Shown: positions 1 to 9,507, counted from the first letter of the stretch. The stretch is 64,000 nucleotides of DNA from Mycolicibacterium sp. P9-22 (GCF_008329585.1 NZ_NPKP01000007.1:186001-250000); one strand, 5' to 3'. A program made the numbers and translations. The notes: a model not told the origin generated them from the sequence alone.

Positions 1-2
1 CG

Positions 3-647
3 AACACGCTGATACTCACCGCCGGAGCGTCCGTGATCGGTGTCGTGCTGGGTCTGCTGCTGGCCGTCGCCGGCATCTCCCGGTCCCGGCTGCTGCGCTG
101 GCCGGCCCGCATCTACACGGATATCTTCCGCGGCCTGCCCGAGGTGGTGATCATCCTGGTCATCGGCCTGGGCGTCGGGCCGGTCGTCGGCGGCCTCACC
201 GGCAACAACCCCTATCCCCTCGGTATCGCCGCGCTGGGCCTGATGTCGGCGGCCTATGTCGGCGAGATCTTCCGGTCCGGCATCCAGAGCGTCGAGACCG
301 GTCAGATGGAGGCCTCCCGCGCACTGGGATTCAGCTACTCGTCGTCGATGAAGCTGGTGATCATCCCGCAGGGCATCCGCCGGGTGCTGCCCGCCCTGGT
401 CAATCAGTTCATCTCGCTGCTCAAGGCGTCCTCGCTGGTGTACTTCCTGGGGTTGATCGCCGGACAGCGCGAGCTCTTCCAGGTCGGACGCGACCTCAAC
501 GCGCAGACCGGCAGCCTCTCCCCGCTGGTGGCCGCCGGCCTGGTCTACCTGATGCTGACCATCCCGCTGACCCACCTGGTCAATGTGATCGACGCGCGGT
601 TGCGCACCGGGAAGCAGCCCGCCCCCATCCAAGAGGAGATGATCTGA
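3..647 (+). CDS. Amino-acid ABC transporter permease (5' end outside window)
   Basis: The reading frame is open from the window edge, so the start codon lies upstream and only the C-terminal 214 codons are seen. The segment has hydrophobic helices and the permease coupling (EAA-type) loop: E-A-S-R-A-L-G-F, then a hydrophobic stretch ending I-P-Q-G. This is typical of HisM/GlnP polar amino-acid permeases, which form the membrane channel that contacts the ATPase. The stop codon overlaps the ATPase start by one base, so the two are translationally coupled. The substrate cannot be told from sequence; the binding protein is presumably upstream. Confidence 0.9.
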   Translation, partial: NTLILTAGASVIGVVLGLLLAVAGISRSRLLRWPARIYTDIFRGLPEVVIILVIGLGVGPVVGGLTGNNPYPLGIAALGLMSAAYVGEIFRSGIQSVETGQMEASRALGFSYSSSMKLVIIPQGIRRVLPALVNQFISLLKASSLVYFLGLIAGQRELFQVGRDLNAQTGSLSPLVAAGLVYLMLTIPLTHLVNVIDARLRTGKQPAPIQEEMI

Positions 648-1378
648 TGGCCGAGCCGGTCTCCTTGGCCGCCAAGGACATTCACCTGTCATTCGGTACC
701 AGCGAAGTGCTCCGCGGGGTCGATCTGGACGTGCCCGCCGGTACCACCGCCGCCGTCATCGGCCCGTCCGGGTCGGGTAAGTCGACGCTGCTGCGGACAC
801 TGAACCGGTTGTATGAGCCCGACAAGGGCGACATCCTGCTGGACGGCCGGTCGGTGCTCGGTGACAACCCCGACCAACTGCGCCAACGGATCGGCATGGT
901 GTTCCAGCAGTTCAACCTGTTCCCGCACCGCACCGTGCTGGACAACGTGACGCTGGCCCTGCGCAAGCTCAAGGGCATGTCGCCGGATGCGGCGCGCGAG
1001 CTCGGGCTGGCCCAGTTGGATCGGGTTGGGCTGCGGCACAAGGCCGATGTGCGTCCAGCCACACTGTCGGGTGGGCAGCAGCAGCGGGTGGCGATCGCCC
1101 GGGCGCTGGCGATGGCACCCCAGGTGATGTTCTTCGACGAGGCCACCTCTGCGCTGGATCCCGAACTGGTCAAAGGTGTGCTCGAGCTGATCGCCGATCT
1201 CGGTTCCACCGGCATGACGATGGTGGTGGTGACCCATGAGATGGGTTTCGCGCGTTCGGCTGCCGACGCGGTGATCTTCATGGACCACGGCAAAGTCGTC
1301 GAGTCCGGGCCGCCCGAGCGGATCTTCGAGAACGCCGAGACGGACCGGCTGCGTCGCTTTCTCTCCCAGATTCTCTGA
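647..1378 (+). CDS. Amino-acid ABC transporter ATP-binding protein
   Basis: This 243-aa protein is a complete ABC ATPase of the polar amino-acid uptake (GlnQ/HisP) family. It has Walker A GPSGSGKST at residues 39-47, the Q-loop in FQQFNLF near 87, signature LSGGQQQR at 140-147, Walker B VMFFDEATSALD near 160-171 and the switch histidine at 197. It powers import through the permease encoded immediately upstream, with which it shares one base. The family is certain; glutamine, glutamate or another polar amino acid is a guess. A MarR gene follows on the same strand after about 50 bases. Confidence 0.95.
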   Translation: MAEPVSLAAKDIHLSFGTSEVLRGVDLDVPAGTTAAVIGPSGSGKSTLLRTLNRLYEPDKGDILLDGRSVLGDNPDQLRQRIGMVFQQFNLFPHRTVLDNVTLALRKLKGMSPDAARELGLAQLDRVGLRHKADVRPATLSGGQQQRVAIARALAMAPQVMFFDEATSALDPELVKGVLELIADLGSTGMTMVVVTHEMGFARSAADAVIFMDHGKVVESGPPERIFENAETDRLRRFLSQIL

Positions 1379-1414
1379 TCTGCGCGCGTTCCAGCCTGGC
1401 AGGGCCAGACAGGT

Positions 1415-1420
1415 TAGACT
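1415..1420 (+). promoter_or_regulatory. Possible -10 box of the marR gene (leaderless mRNA)
   Basis: TAGACT ends eight bases before the ATG at 1429. Transcription would then start at or within two bases of the start codon, giving a leaderless message, which is common in mycobacteria. No convincing -35 box is visible, and the call rests on spacing alone. Confidence 0.35.
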
Positions 1421-1428
1421 AGCGAATT

Positions 1429-1893
1429 ATGGTCGAGACCGAATCGCAGACCGCTGAGCTGGCTGGAGAGCTGCAACGTGTGCTCTCCAAACTGTTTTCG
1501 GTGCTGCGCCGTGGGGACACCCGAGGCGCCGGAAACACCGGCGCCGGCGATCTCACGCTGGCTCAGCTCTCGATTCTGCTGACCCTGCTGGAGTCCGGGC
1601 CGATCCGGATGACCGAACTCGCCGCCCACGAGCGGGTCCGCACACCCACCACCACGGTGGCCATCCGCCGCCTGGAGAAACTCGGACTGGTCAAGCGTTC
1701 CCGCGATCCGTCCGATCTGCGTGCCGTGCTGGTCGAGGTGACGCCGCGCGGCCTGGTGCAGCATCGGGAGGCGCTCGATGCACGGCGGGCATTCCTGGCC
1801 AGCATGCTTGCCAACCTGAGCTCCGAGGATCGGGCCACCCTGACTGCCGCGCTGGGTTCGCTGGACCGCCTCAGCGATCAACCGACCAGCTGA
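1429..1893 (+). CDS. MarR-family transcriptional regulator
   Basis: This 154-aa protein has the MarR winged-helix fold. A helical N-terminus is followed by L-A-Q-L-S-I-L-L-T-L-L-E-S-G, then the recognition helix region around TPTTTVAIRRLEKLG (residues about 72-86) and the wing S-R-D-P-S-D-L-R-A-V-L-V-E-V-T-P-R-G, typical of the family. Such dimers repress nearby genes and are often released by small ligands. The target is unknown; the ABC operon upstream or the convergent ggh gene are candidates only by proximity. Its stop lies three bases from the stop of the convergent ggh gene. Confidence 0.9.
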   Translation: MVETESQTAELAGELQRVLSKLFSVLRRGDTRGAGNTGAGDLTLAQLSILLTLLESGPIRMTELAAHERVRTPTTTVAIRRLEKLGLVKRSRDPSDLRAVLVEVTPRGLVQHREALDARRAFLASMLANLSSEDRATLTAALGSLDRLSDQPTS

Positions 1894-1896
1894 CGG

Positions 1897-3237
1897 TCAG
1901 CCCAGCCAGTCCAGCACCGCTGCGGCCGTCCAGGACTGTTGCATGCTGCCCAGCGGCTCTCCGGTGAACGGCTCGTAGTACTCGGCGAAGGTGCCGTCGC
2001 TGGCCTGTCGCAGCCCCTCCTGGCGCAGCGCCGAGGCACGTTCGGCCCAGCCGCGGCGAGCGAAACACCACGAGAACAACCATGTCGTCACCGGCCACAC
2101 CGGGCCGCGCCAGTACTCGCGGGGCCGGAAATCCCGGGAGACCGGTGAGGTCGTCGGTATCAGCGAGTAGCGCAGGTCCGGATGGCTGCTGAAACGGGGA
2201 CCGTCCAGCAGCTTCAGCAGCGCCCGCTCCTTGTCGTGCGGCAGCCCACCGCACAGCAGCGGAGCGAACTGGGCGACCGTTTCGGTGGCCACCCATTTGT
2301 CCGCGCGGACATCGAAATCCCTTGCTGCGCCGGTGCGTTGGTCGGTGGCATCGACGACGCCGGCGCGGAACCGGTCGGCCCAGGCGTACAGGTCGCGCAC
2401 ATCGGCGGGCGAGCGTTTGTAGTCCTCACCGATCTCGGCGAGCACCGTGCACGCCACCGAGAAGATCGCCGAGACGAACACGTCCTCGACGGCGAAGCTC
2501 ATGGACTTGGCGAGCAGTTCGTCGTCGTAGCGGGCGGCCTTCATCTCCTCGAGCAGCCACAGATAACGGTCGTACTCGGTGTCCGACGGCCGCTGGCTGG
2601 AGTCGGTGTTGATCTTGTTGTCCTCGCGCTGGTACTCGGGGACGATGCCGGGAATCACGTTGGCGTAGGCGCTGTCCCAGCGCGGGGAGTTGTCCATCCC
2701 CGACTCCCACCCGTGGTACAGCGTGACGCGGCCCTGGCCCCGCAGATCACGGCACTCGGCCAGCCACCGGTGCCAGCGCACCAGATCATCCCAGCGCCGG
2801 TCGAGGAAGGCCTCGGCGACCGCCCGGGTGGACCTGCCGCGGGTCTTGGCCCGGTCCAGGATGCGTTGTACCGCGATGGCATGCACCGGCGGCTGGGTGA
2901 TGCCCGAGGTGTGCCGGGTGCGCGGCGCGTGCTCGGCGAGTGCGGAGGTTGCCCAGCGCGCCGGGCCGGGGAAGTAGCCGTCCACCCCGTTGGCGAACAC
3001 GATGTGCGGGATCATGCCGTTGGTCCACTGCGCCGAGAGCAGCGTGTCCAGTTCCACGACGGCACGCTCCACGCTCAGCGGGGCCAGCCCGATCGCGACG
3101 AAGGCGGCGTCCCAGCTCCACATGTGCGGGTACAGCAGCGGGGCCGCGGTGGTCATCACACCCAGGTCATTACCGCGCAACAGGTAGGCAGCGCGCGCTG
3201 CGAGCTGGGTGGGGGCGAAACTCGGGTCCGGTGGCAT
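1897..3237 (-). CDS. ggh: Glucosylglycerate hydrolase (GH63-type)
   Basis: Starting at the ATG at 3237 gives 446 aa, the length I recall for the M. hassiacum enzyme. The two catalytic acids known from that enzyme fall at the same numbers: Asp182 in G-M-D-N-S-P-R-W-D and Glu419 in F-A-E-Y-Y-E. The protein is an alpha/alpha-barrel glycosidase with no signal peptide, so it is cytosolic. The family hydrolyses 2-O-glucosylglycerate (and mannosylglycerate) to sugar and glycerate, mobilising a compatible solute when nitrogen-starved cells recover. A longer reading frame upstream is low-complexity Arg/Gly and overlaps the divergent dehydrogenase, so I reject it. Confidence 0.88.
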   Translation of the reverse strand: MPPDPSFAPTQLAARAAYLLRGNDLGVMTTAAPLLYPHMWSWDAAFVAIGLAPLSVERAVVELDTLLSAQWTNGMIPHIVFANGVDGYFPGPARWATSALAEHAPRTRHTSGITQPPVHAIAVQRILDRAKTRGRSTRAVAEAFLDRRWDDLVRWHRWLAECRDLRGQGRVTLYHGWESGMDNSPRWDSAYANVIPGIVPEYQREDNKINTDSSQRPSDTEYDRYLWLLEEMKAARYDDELLAKSMSFAVEDVFVSAIFSVACTVLAEIGEDYKRSPADVRDLYAWADRFRAGVVDATDQRTGAARDFDVRADKWVATETVAQFAPLLCGGLPHDKERALLKLLDGPRFSSHPDLRYSLIPTTSPVSRDFRPREYWRGPVWPVTTWLFSWCFARRGWAERASALRQEGLRQASDGTFAEYYEPFTGEPLGSMQQSWTAAAVLDWLG

Positions 3238-3272
3238 CGCATCAATAATGCGACGCCGCGGCCCGGCGTGCA

Positions 3273-3959
3273 GTGTCGGTAGTGTTTTCTGCTGTGCCCA
3301 CAGCCCTGATAACCGGCGCCGGCGGCGGGATCGGCTCTGCCGTCGCCGCCGCGCTCGCCCCCACGCACACCCTGCTGCTGGCGGGCCGCCCGTCCGCCCA
3401 CCTGGACGCGCTGGCCGAACGCCTCGGCGCGCCGACCTGGCCACTGGACCTCACCGACCAGGAGTCCATCGAGTCGGCCGCCGAGCCGCTGGCCGAGCTC
3501 GACGTCCTGGTGCACAACGCCGGGGTGCTCTACCCGGGCAGCGTCGCCGAGTCCTCGGCCGAGCAGTGGCGGGCCAGCTTCGAGGTGAACGTCACCGGTG
3601 CCGTCGCGCTGACGCTGGCGCTGCTACCGGCGCTGCGCTCCGCGGCCGGTCAGGTGGTGTTCATCAATTCTGGTGCCGGCCAGAAGGTTTCGGCGGGGAT
3701 GGCGTCCTACTCGGCGAGCAAGTTCGCGTTGCGCGCGTTCGCCGACTCGCTGCGCACCGATGAGCCGTCGCTGCGGGTGACCTCGATCTTCCCGGGCCGC
3801 ACCGACTCGGAGATGCAACGCGATCTGGTCGCCTATCAGGGCGGAACCTATGACCCGGCGAAGTTCCTGCGCCCCGAGACCGTGGGCGGGCTCGTCGCGC
3901 AGGCGGTGAACACCCCGCGCGACGGCTCCGTCCACGAAATCGTGGTCCGGCCCGGGTAA
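3273..3959 (+). CDS. Short-chain dehydrogenase/reductase (SDR)
   Basis: The 228-aa protein is a classical SDR. It has the nucleotide-binding motif T-G-A-G-G-G-I-G near the N-terminus, N-A-G in the central strand and the catalytic pair Y-S-A-S-K preceded by a serine in I-N-S-G-A-G. These enzymes use NAD(P)H to oxidise or reduce alcohols and ketones; the substrate is unknown. The start is a GTG at 3273; a second GTG at 3294, just before P-T-A-L-I-T-G, is equally possible. It is divergent from ggh with 35 bases between them, so the two may share a control region. Its stop abuts the stop of fdhA. Confidence 0.88.
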   Translation: MSVVFSAVPTALITGAGGGIGSAVAAALAPTHTLLLAGRPSAHLDALAERLGAPTWPLDLTDQESIESAAEPLAELDVLVHNAGVLYPGSVAESSAEQWRASFEVNVTGAVALTLALLPALRSAAGQVVFINSGAGQKVSAGMASYSASKFALRAFADSLRTDEPSLRVTSIFPGRTDSEMQRDLVAYQGGTYDPAKFLRPETVGGLVAQAVNTPRDGSVHEIVVRPG

Positions 3960-5174
3960 CTAGGCCGGGACCATCCCGTGCGGATCCAGCACGAACTTCT
4001 GGGCCACCCCGGAGTCGAAGGCGGCATACCCCTCCGGAGCATCTTCGAGCCCGATGACGGTCGCGTTCACCGCATCGGCGATATGTGCCTTGTCGTGCAG
4101 GATGCTCATCATCAGACCGCGGTTGTACTTCAGCACCGGGCACTGGCCGGTGTAGAAGCTGTGGCTCTTGGCCCAGCCGAGCCCCAGCCGGACCTTGAGC
4201 GTGCCGTGCTTGGCGTCGTCATCGGTGCCGCCGGGATCACCGGTCACATACAGGCCGGGGATGCCCAGCGAGCCGCCGGCCCGGGTGGCGTTCATGATCG
4301 AGTTCAGCACGGCGGCAGGTTGCTCACCGGCCCCCTGGCCGTGTCCGCTGGCCTCGAACCCGACGGCGTCGACGGCGCAGTCGACCTCGTTGGTGTTGAG
4401 GATCTCGGCGATCTGGTCTTCCAGGGTGGCGTCGGCGCTGATGTCCACGGTCTCGCACCCGAACGACCTGGCCTGCGCGAGGCGGTCGGCGTTCAGGTCG
4501 CCGACGATCACCACCGCGGCACCCAGCAGGTGCGCCGAATACGCCGCGGCCAGACCCACCGGACCCGCCCCGGCGACGTACACCGTCGAACCGGTGGTGA
4601 CGCCCGCGGTCTTGGCGCCGTGGTACCCGGTCGGGAAGATGTCCGACAGCATGGTGAGGTCGCGGATCTTGGCCAGTGCGGCGTCCCGATCGGGGAACTT
4701 CAGCAGGTTGAAGTCGGCGAAGGGCACCATGACGTAGTCGGCCTGACCGCCGAGCCAGCCGCCCATGTCGACGTACCCGTAGGCCGAACCGGCGCGGGCC
4801 GGATTGACGTTCAGGCAGATGCCGGTCTGCCCCTCGCGACAGTTACGGCAACGCCCGCAGGCGATGTTGAACGGTACCGAGCAGATATCGCCGACTTCGA
4901 GAAACTGGACGTCCGAGCCTTTTTCGACGATCTCGCCGGTGATCTCATGGCCGAGTGTCTGACCGACCGGCGCGGTGGTGCGACCGCGGACCATGTGCTG
5001 GTCCGATCCGCAGATGTTGGTCGACACGCATTTGAGGATGACGCCGTGGTCCGCCTTGCGGGTCATTCCCATCGCGTCGGCGACCTCGCCGGGAACCTCG
5101 AGCTTCGGATAGGGCAGCGTCTCGACGGCGACCTGGCCGGGACCCTTGTAGACGACGATCCGATTATCAGACAT
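3960..5174 (-). CDS. fdhA: Formaldehyde dehydrogenase, glutathione-independent, zinc-dependent
   Basis: The 404-aa protein is a zinc-containing medium-chain dehydrogenase of the FdhA type. Catalytic zinc ligands are Cys55 in I-C-G-S-D-Q-H, His76 in G-H-E and Asp178. The structural zinc site is Cys106, Cys109, Cys112 and Cys120. These are the ligands of Pseudomonas putida formaldehyde dehydrogenase shifted by nine residues. The Rossmann motif G-A-G-P-V-G-L-A-A lies near 210. The family oxidises formaldehyde (or dismutates aldehydes) with tightly bound NAD. The ATG at 5174 gives the family length of about 400 aa. A role in C1 or aldehyde detoxification is inferred. Confidence 0.9.
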   Translation of the reverse strand: MSDNRIVVYKGPGQVAVETLPYPKLEVPGEVADAMGMTRKADHGVILKCVSTNICGSDQHMVRGRTTAPVGQTLGHEITGEIVEKGSDVQFLEVGDICSVPFNIACGRCRNCREGQTGICLNVNPARAGSAYGYVDMGGWLGGQADYVMVPFADFNLLKFPDRDAALAKIRDLTMLSDIFPTGYHGAKTAGVTTGSTVYVAGAGPVGLAAAYSAHLLGAAVVIVGDLNADRLAQARSFGCETVDISADATLEDQIAEILNTNEVDCAVDAVGFEASGHGQGAGEQPAAVLNSIMNATRAGGSLGIPGLYVTGDPGGTDDDAKHGTLKVRLGLGWAKSHSFYTGQCPVLKYNRGLMMSILHDKAHIADAVNATVIGLEDAPEGYAAFDSGVAQKFVLDPHGMVPA

Positions 5175-5313
5175 GCGCGCTCCAGACTGGGCCGCTGTCA
5201 CCGTATGTCGTTCTCGCAGACAGGATTTCCGCCGCTACGCCGCGGCCCTGCCTCCAGTATCCGCCCGTCGATATGCGGAAAGTCGAATACGTCGGCACCG
5301 GAGCGAGAAACTA

Positions 5314-5346
5314 GCCCGAAGGTGAGGTCCGCCCCCACCTTCGGGC
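5314..5346 (-). terminator. Hairpin downstream of leuS, probable terminator
   Basis: GCCCGAAGGTG and CACCTTCGGGC form a perfect 11-bp stem with an 11-base loop, 61 bases past the leuS stop. On the leuS strand the stem is followed by TAGTTTCT, a short T-rich run rather than a full U-tract. Confidence 0.6.
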
Positions 5347-5407
5347 CAGTTGCGATTTGAGGAGTGTTTGTCGGACTCATTCCGACTGCGGCTCCACAAA
5401 TCGCGAC

Positions 5408-8290
5408 TCAGACGACGAAGTTCACCAGCCTGCCGGGCACCACGATGACCTTCTTCGGGGTGGCACCGGCCAGGAACGCCTGCACCTTCTCGTCGGCCAG
5501 TGCCGCGGCTTCCAGTGCGGCCTTGTCGGCATCGGCGGCGACGGTGATCTTGCCGCGCACCTTCCCGTTGACCTGCACCGGCAACTCGACGGTGTCATCC
5601 ACCAGGTAGCGCTCGTCGACCGCCGGGAACGGTCCGTGCGCCAGCGACCCCTCATGCCCCAGCCGGCGCCACAGTTCCTCGGCAAGGTGCGGTGCCAACG
5701 GGGCAACCATCAGAACCAGCGGTTCGATCGCGGCCCGCGCGCTCACCCCCTCCTTGGTGAGGTGGTTGGTGTACTCGATCAGCTTGGCGGCCGCGGTGTT
5801 GTTGCGCAGTGCCGCATAGTCTTCGGCGACACCGGCGATGGTCTTGTGCAGCGCGCGCAGGGTGTCCTCGGAGACCTGCTCGTCATCGCTGACCCGTTCG
5901 GCACCGGTGGTCTCATCGATGACCGCGCGCCAGACCCGCTGCAGGAAACGGTGCGCGCCGACGACATCCTTGGTGGCCCACGGCCGCGACGCCTCCAGCG
6001 GGCCCATCGACATCTCGTACACCCGCAGCGTGTCGGCGCCGTATTCATCGCAGATCTCGTCCGGGGACACCGAGTTCTTCAGGCTCTTGCCGATCTTGCC
6101 GAACTCCTGATTGACCTCTTGTTCTTCGTAGAAGAACTTCCCGTCCCGTTCGGTCACCTCGGCGGCGGGCACATAGGATCCCCGCGCGTCGGTGTAGGCG
6201 AAGGCCTGGATGTAACCCTGGTTGACCAGCCGCCGGTAGGGCTCATTGGAGCTGACGTGGCCCAGGTCGAAGAGCACCTTGTGCCAGAACCGCGAGTACA
6301 GCAGGTGCAGCACCGCATGTTCGACGCCGCCGACGTACAGATCGACACCACCGGGATCATTCGGCCCGTGGATGTCCGGGCGCGGGCCCATCCAGTAGGC
6401 CTCGTTCTCCTTGGCGCAGAACTCATCCGGGTTGTGCGGGTCGGCGTAGCGCAGTTCGTACCAGGAGCTTCCGGCCCACTGCGGCATTACATTTGTGTCG
6501 CGGGTGTAGGACTGCAGGCCATTGCCGAGATCCAGCTCGACGTTCACCCATTCGGTGGCCTTGCCCAGCGGCGGTGACGGCTCGCTGTCCGCATCGTCGG
6601 GGTCGAACATCACCGGCGCGTAGTCCGCGATGTCCGGGAGTTCCACCGGCAGGGCCGATTCGGGCAGCGGGTGGGCCCGGCCGTCGGCGTCGTAGACGAT
6701 GGGGAACGGCTCACCCCAGTAACGCTGGCGGGCGAACAGCCAGTCCCGCAGCTTGAACTCGACGCGGGCCCGGCCGGCACCGTCGGCCTCCAGGCGCGCG
6801 ATGATGGTTTCCTTCGCCGCCGCCACGGTGAGGCCGTCGAGGTAGTCGCTGTTGACCAGTTCACCGTCGCCGCTGTAGGCGCCCACGCTGATATCGCCGC
6901 CCGGCTGATCCCCCGGTCGCTGCGCTCCGCCCGGCACGACCACCTGGATTATGGGCAGCCCGAACGCGGTGGCGAACTCCCAGTCGCGCTGGTCCCCGCT
7001 GGGCACCGCCATGATGGCACCGGTGCCGTATCCGGCCAGCACATAGTCGGCGATGAACACCGGGATCTGTTGCCCGTTCACCGGATTGGTGGCGTAGGCG
7101 CCGGTGAAGACACCGGTCTTGGATTTGTTCTCCTGGCGCTCCAGGTCGGACTTCGCCGCGATATCGGAGCGGTAGGTGGCCACCGCCTGCGCGGGGGTGG
7201 CGCCGCCGTAGGTCCACCGGTCATCGGTGCCCACGGGCCACTGCTGGGCTACCAGCGCGTCGACCAGCTCGTGCTCGGGGGCCAGCACCATGTAGGTGGC
7301 GCCGAACAGAGTGTCGGGCCGGGTGGTGAACACCTCGATGGGTCCGGCCTCGGTGGCGAAGCGGACCTCCGCGCCGGTGGAGCGCCCGATCCAGTTGCGC
7401 TGCATGGCCTTGACCTTGTCCGGCCAGTCCAGCGCGTCCAGATCGTCGAGCAACCGGTCCGAGTAGGCGGTGATGCGCATCATCCACTGCCGCAACCGTT
7501 TCCGGAAGACCGGGAAGTTGCCGCGGTCGCTGCGGCCGTCGGAGGTGACCTCTTCGTTGGCCAGCACGGTGCCCAGCCCGGGGCACCAGTTCACCACCGA
7601 GTCGGCGCGGTAGACCAACCGGTGGGAGTCCACCACATCGCTGCGCTCGCCCGCGGAGAGGTCCCGCCACGACCGGCCGTCGGCCAGCGGCCGCGACCCC
7701 GATTCGAACTCAGCGATCAGCTCGTCGATACGGCGGGCCCGGTTGAGCTCGGTGTCGAACCAGGCGTTGTAGATCTGCAGGAAGATCCACTGCGTCCACT
7801 TGTAGAAGTCCACATCGGTGGTGGAGAAGCTGCGCCGCGAATCGTGGCCCAACCCCAGCCTGCCCAGCTGTCGCCGGAAGTTGACGATATTGGCCTCGGT
7901 GCGGGTACGCGGGTGGGTGCCGGTCTGCACCGCGTACTGCTCGGCGGGCAACCCGAAGGCGTCGAAGCCCAGCGCGTGCAGCACATTGCGCCCGGTCATC
8001 CGGAAATAGCGGGCGTACACATCGGTCGCGATGTAACCCAGCGGGTGCCCGACATGCAGGCCCTCCCCCGACGGGTACGGGAACATGTCCTGCACGAACA
8101 TCTTGTCCGCGGGGACCGCGGAGCCGTCGGTGGGCGCCAGCGAGCCGACCGGGTTGGGCACATGGAATGTGCCCTGGGCATGCCAGCGCTGCTGCCAGGT
8201 CTGCTCGATCTCACCGGCCAGCTGCGCGTTGTAGCGATGGCTGGGGGCGTCGGCGTCGATGGCGGCTGCGTCGGCGGCGGGGTCTGTCAC
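5408..8290 (-). CDS. leuS: Leucyl-tRNA synthetase
   Basis: The 960-aa class I synthetase charges tRNA-Leu. The HIGH signature is H-V-G-H at residues 79-82 after PYPSGEGL, and the KMSKS loop appears as K-I-G-K-S-L-K-N-S. The protein follows the M. tuberculosis enzyme closely, including the editing-domain region, from about residue 17 to the end. The GTG at 8290 (V-T-D-P-A-A-D) is chosen because a longer frame up to 8437 adds 49 residues without family support and runs into the promoter region of the divergent gene. It is monocistronic by context. Confidence 0.95.
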   Translation of the reverse strand: MTDPAADAAAIDADAPSHRYNAQLAGEIEQTWQQRWHAQGTFHVPNPVGSLAPTDGSAVPADKMFVQDMFPYPSGEGLHVGHPLGYIATDVYARYFRMTGRNVLHALGFDAFGLPAEQYAVQTGTHPRTRTEANIVNFRRQLGRLGLGHDSRRSFSTTDVDFYKWTQWIFLQIYNAWFDTELNRARRIDELIAEFESGSRPLADGRSWRDLSAGERSDVVDSHRLVYRADSVVNWCPGLGTVLANEEVTSDGRSDRGNFPVFRKRLRQWMMRITAYSDRLLDDLDALDWPDKVKAMQRNWIGRSTGAEVRFATEAGPIEVFTTRPDTLFGATYMVLAPEHELVDALVAQQWPVGTDDRWTYGGATPAQAVATYRSDIAAKSDLERQENKSKTGVFTGAYATNPVNGQQIPVFIADYVLAGYGTGAIMAVPSGDQRDWEFATAFGLPIIQVVVPGGAQRPGDQPGGDISVGAYSGDGELVNSDYLDGLTVAAAKETIIARLEADGAGRARVEFKLRDWLFARQRYWGEPFPIVYDADGRAHPLPESALPVELPDIADYAPVMFDPDDADSEPSPPLGKATEWVNVELDLGNGLQSYTRDTNVMPQWAGSSWYELRYADPHNPDEFCAKENEAYWMGPRPDIHGPNDPGGVDLYVGGVEHAVLHLLYSRFWHKVLFDLGHVSSNEPYRRLVNQGYIQAFAYTDARGSYVPAAEVTERDGKFFYEEQEVNQEFGKIGKSLKNSVSPDEICDEYGADTLRVYEMSMGPLEASRPWATKDVVGAHRFLQRVWRAVIDETTGAERVSDDEQVSEDTLRALHKTIAGVAEDYAALRNNTAAAKLIEYTNHLTKEGVSARAAIEPLVLMVAPLAPHLAEELWRRLGHEGSLAHGPFPAVDERYLVDDTVELPVQVNGKVRGKITVAADADKAALEAAALADEKVQAFLAGATPKKVIVVPGRLVNFVV

Positions 8291-8467
8291 GCCAATCAGG
8301 GTATAAGCGCCGTTCGCGAGCGCTTCGGCCACGGGTTGGTATCGGTTCCGTTGCGGCCCGCTCACCACACGGTTGCAGCTCTGTTCCGGCCCTGGTGACC
8401 TTCCACCACAGCTGGTTACAGTCGGCCCCTGACCCACGCTCGTGCTATTCGGAAGGACCGGCGTCAG

Positions 8468-9475
8468 ATGAACGAGACCTCATACCGTTGGCGGATTCTC
8501 ATCGCAGGGACCGCCGCCGGTTTGGCCGGAGTGGTGGGCCTGGCCTCGGCGACCGCCTCGGCCGAGCCGCTTGCTCCGCAGCCGTCCCCGCCGGGCCCCG
8601 CCACCGTCACCCAGACCGTGACCGTCACCCCGCAGGCCGCACCGGCCGTGCCCGGACCCTCCCAGCCCGTCGGGCCCGGCGCCGTCCCCGCCTCGGGGGC
8701 TGGCGTGCTGCCTGCCGCCGTCCCGCCCGGCACGACCACCGCCGCCGTACCCGCCCCGGCCGCCGCGCCCCGCCCGGTGTCCGTGCCGCTGTCGCCGAAT
8801 CCCGCCGGCACCATCCGCGACTATTTGGCCAGCAGGAACGTGGCGATGGAGGTGCAAACCCCGACCGGATTCACCGCGCTCAACATCGTGCTGCCGCGTC
8901 CCACCGGCTGGACCCAGGTCCCGGACCCGAATGTGCCCGACGCCTTCGCAGTGATCGCCGACCGGGTCGGCGGTGATGGGCTGTACACCTCGAACGCGCA
9001 GGTCGTGGTGTACAAACTCGTCGGCGACTTCGATCCCCGGGAGGCCATCCGGCACGGTTTCGTCGACAGCCAGCAGCTGACCGCGTGGCGGGCCACCGGC
9101 GGATCCATCGCCGAGATCGGTGGGGTGCCCACGTCGATCATCGAAGGCACCTTCCGCGAGAACAACATGACCCTGAACACCTCGCGGCGCCACATCATCG
9201 CGACCTCGGGAACCGACCGCTACCTGGTGTCCCTGTCGGTGACGACCGCCGAATCGCAGTCCGTGGCGGCCGCGGCTGCCACCGACGCCATCGTCAACGG
9301 CTTCCGGGTGGCCGCACCCGTGGCGGCACCCGCTCCGGCGCCCGCCGCGCTGACACCGCCGGTCCCCGCCGCCGCACCGGCGGCCGGCGCGACCGTTCCG
9401 GTCAGCATGACGGGAACATCGCCGATCAATGCCCTCGCCCCGGCCGTCACACCGGTGATCGGCCTCCCCGGCTGA
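8468..9475 (+). CDS. mtc28: Secreted proline-rich antigen, Mtc28-like (Rv0040c homologue; LpqN/LpqT family)
   Basis: The 335-aa protein begins with a signal peptide (hydrophobic core about residues 10-30, A-S-A-E cleavage region). A Pro/Ala-rich stretch runs to about residue 110, followed by a conserved globular domain (about 115-280) and a second Ala/Pro-rich tail. This layout and the position beside leuS match the proline-rich 28 kDa antigen of M. tuberculosis. It is exported; the function is unknown. The start has a good ribosome site, GGAAGGA, about ten bases upstream of the ATG. It is divergent from leuS. Confidence 0.88.
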   Translation: MNETSYRWRILIAGTAAGLAGVVGLASATASAEPLAPQPSPPGPATVTQTVTVTPQAAPAVPGPSQPVGPGAVPASGAGVLPAAVPPGTTTAAVPAPAAAPRPVSVPLSPNPAGTIRDYLASRNVAMEVQTPTGFTALNIVLPRPTGWTQVPDPNVPDAFAVIADRVGGDGLYTSNAQVVVYKLVGDFDPREAIRHGFVDSQQLTAWRATGGSIAEIGGVPTSIIEGTFRENNMTLNTSRRHIIATSGTDRYLVSLSVTTAESQSVAAAAATDAIVNGFRVAAPVAAPAPAPAALTPPVPAAAPAAGATVPVSMTGTSPINALAPAVTPVIGLPG

Positions 9476-9507
9476 TCGCTGCCCGTGCTGCCTCGTATCC
9501 TTGGCAG

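Noticed and set aside
6671..8398. Long forward frame opposite leuS
   Set aside because: Shadow frame; the leuS match covers the whole region.
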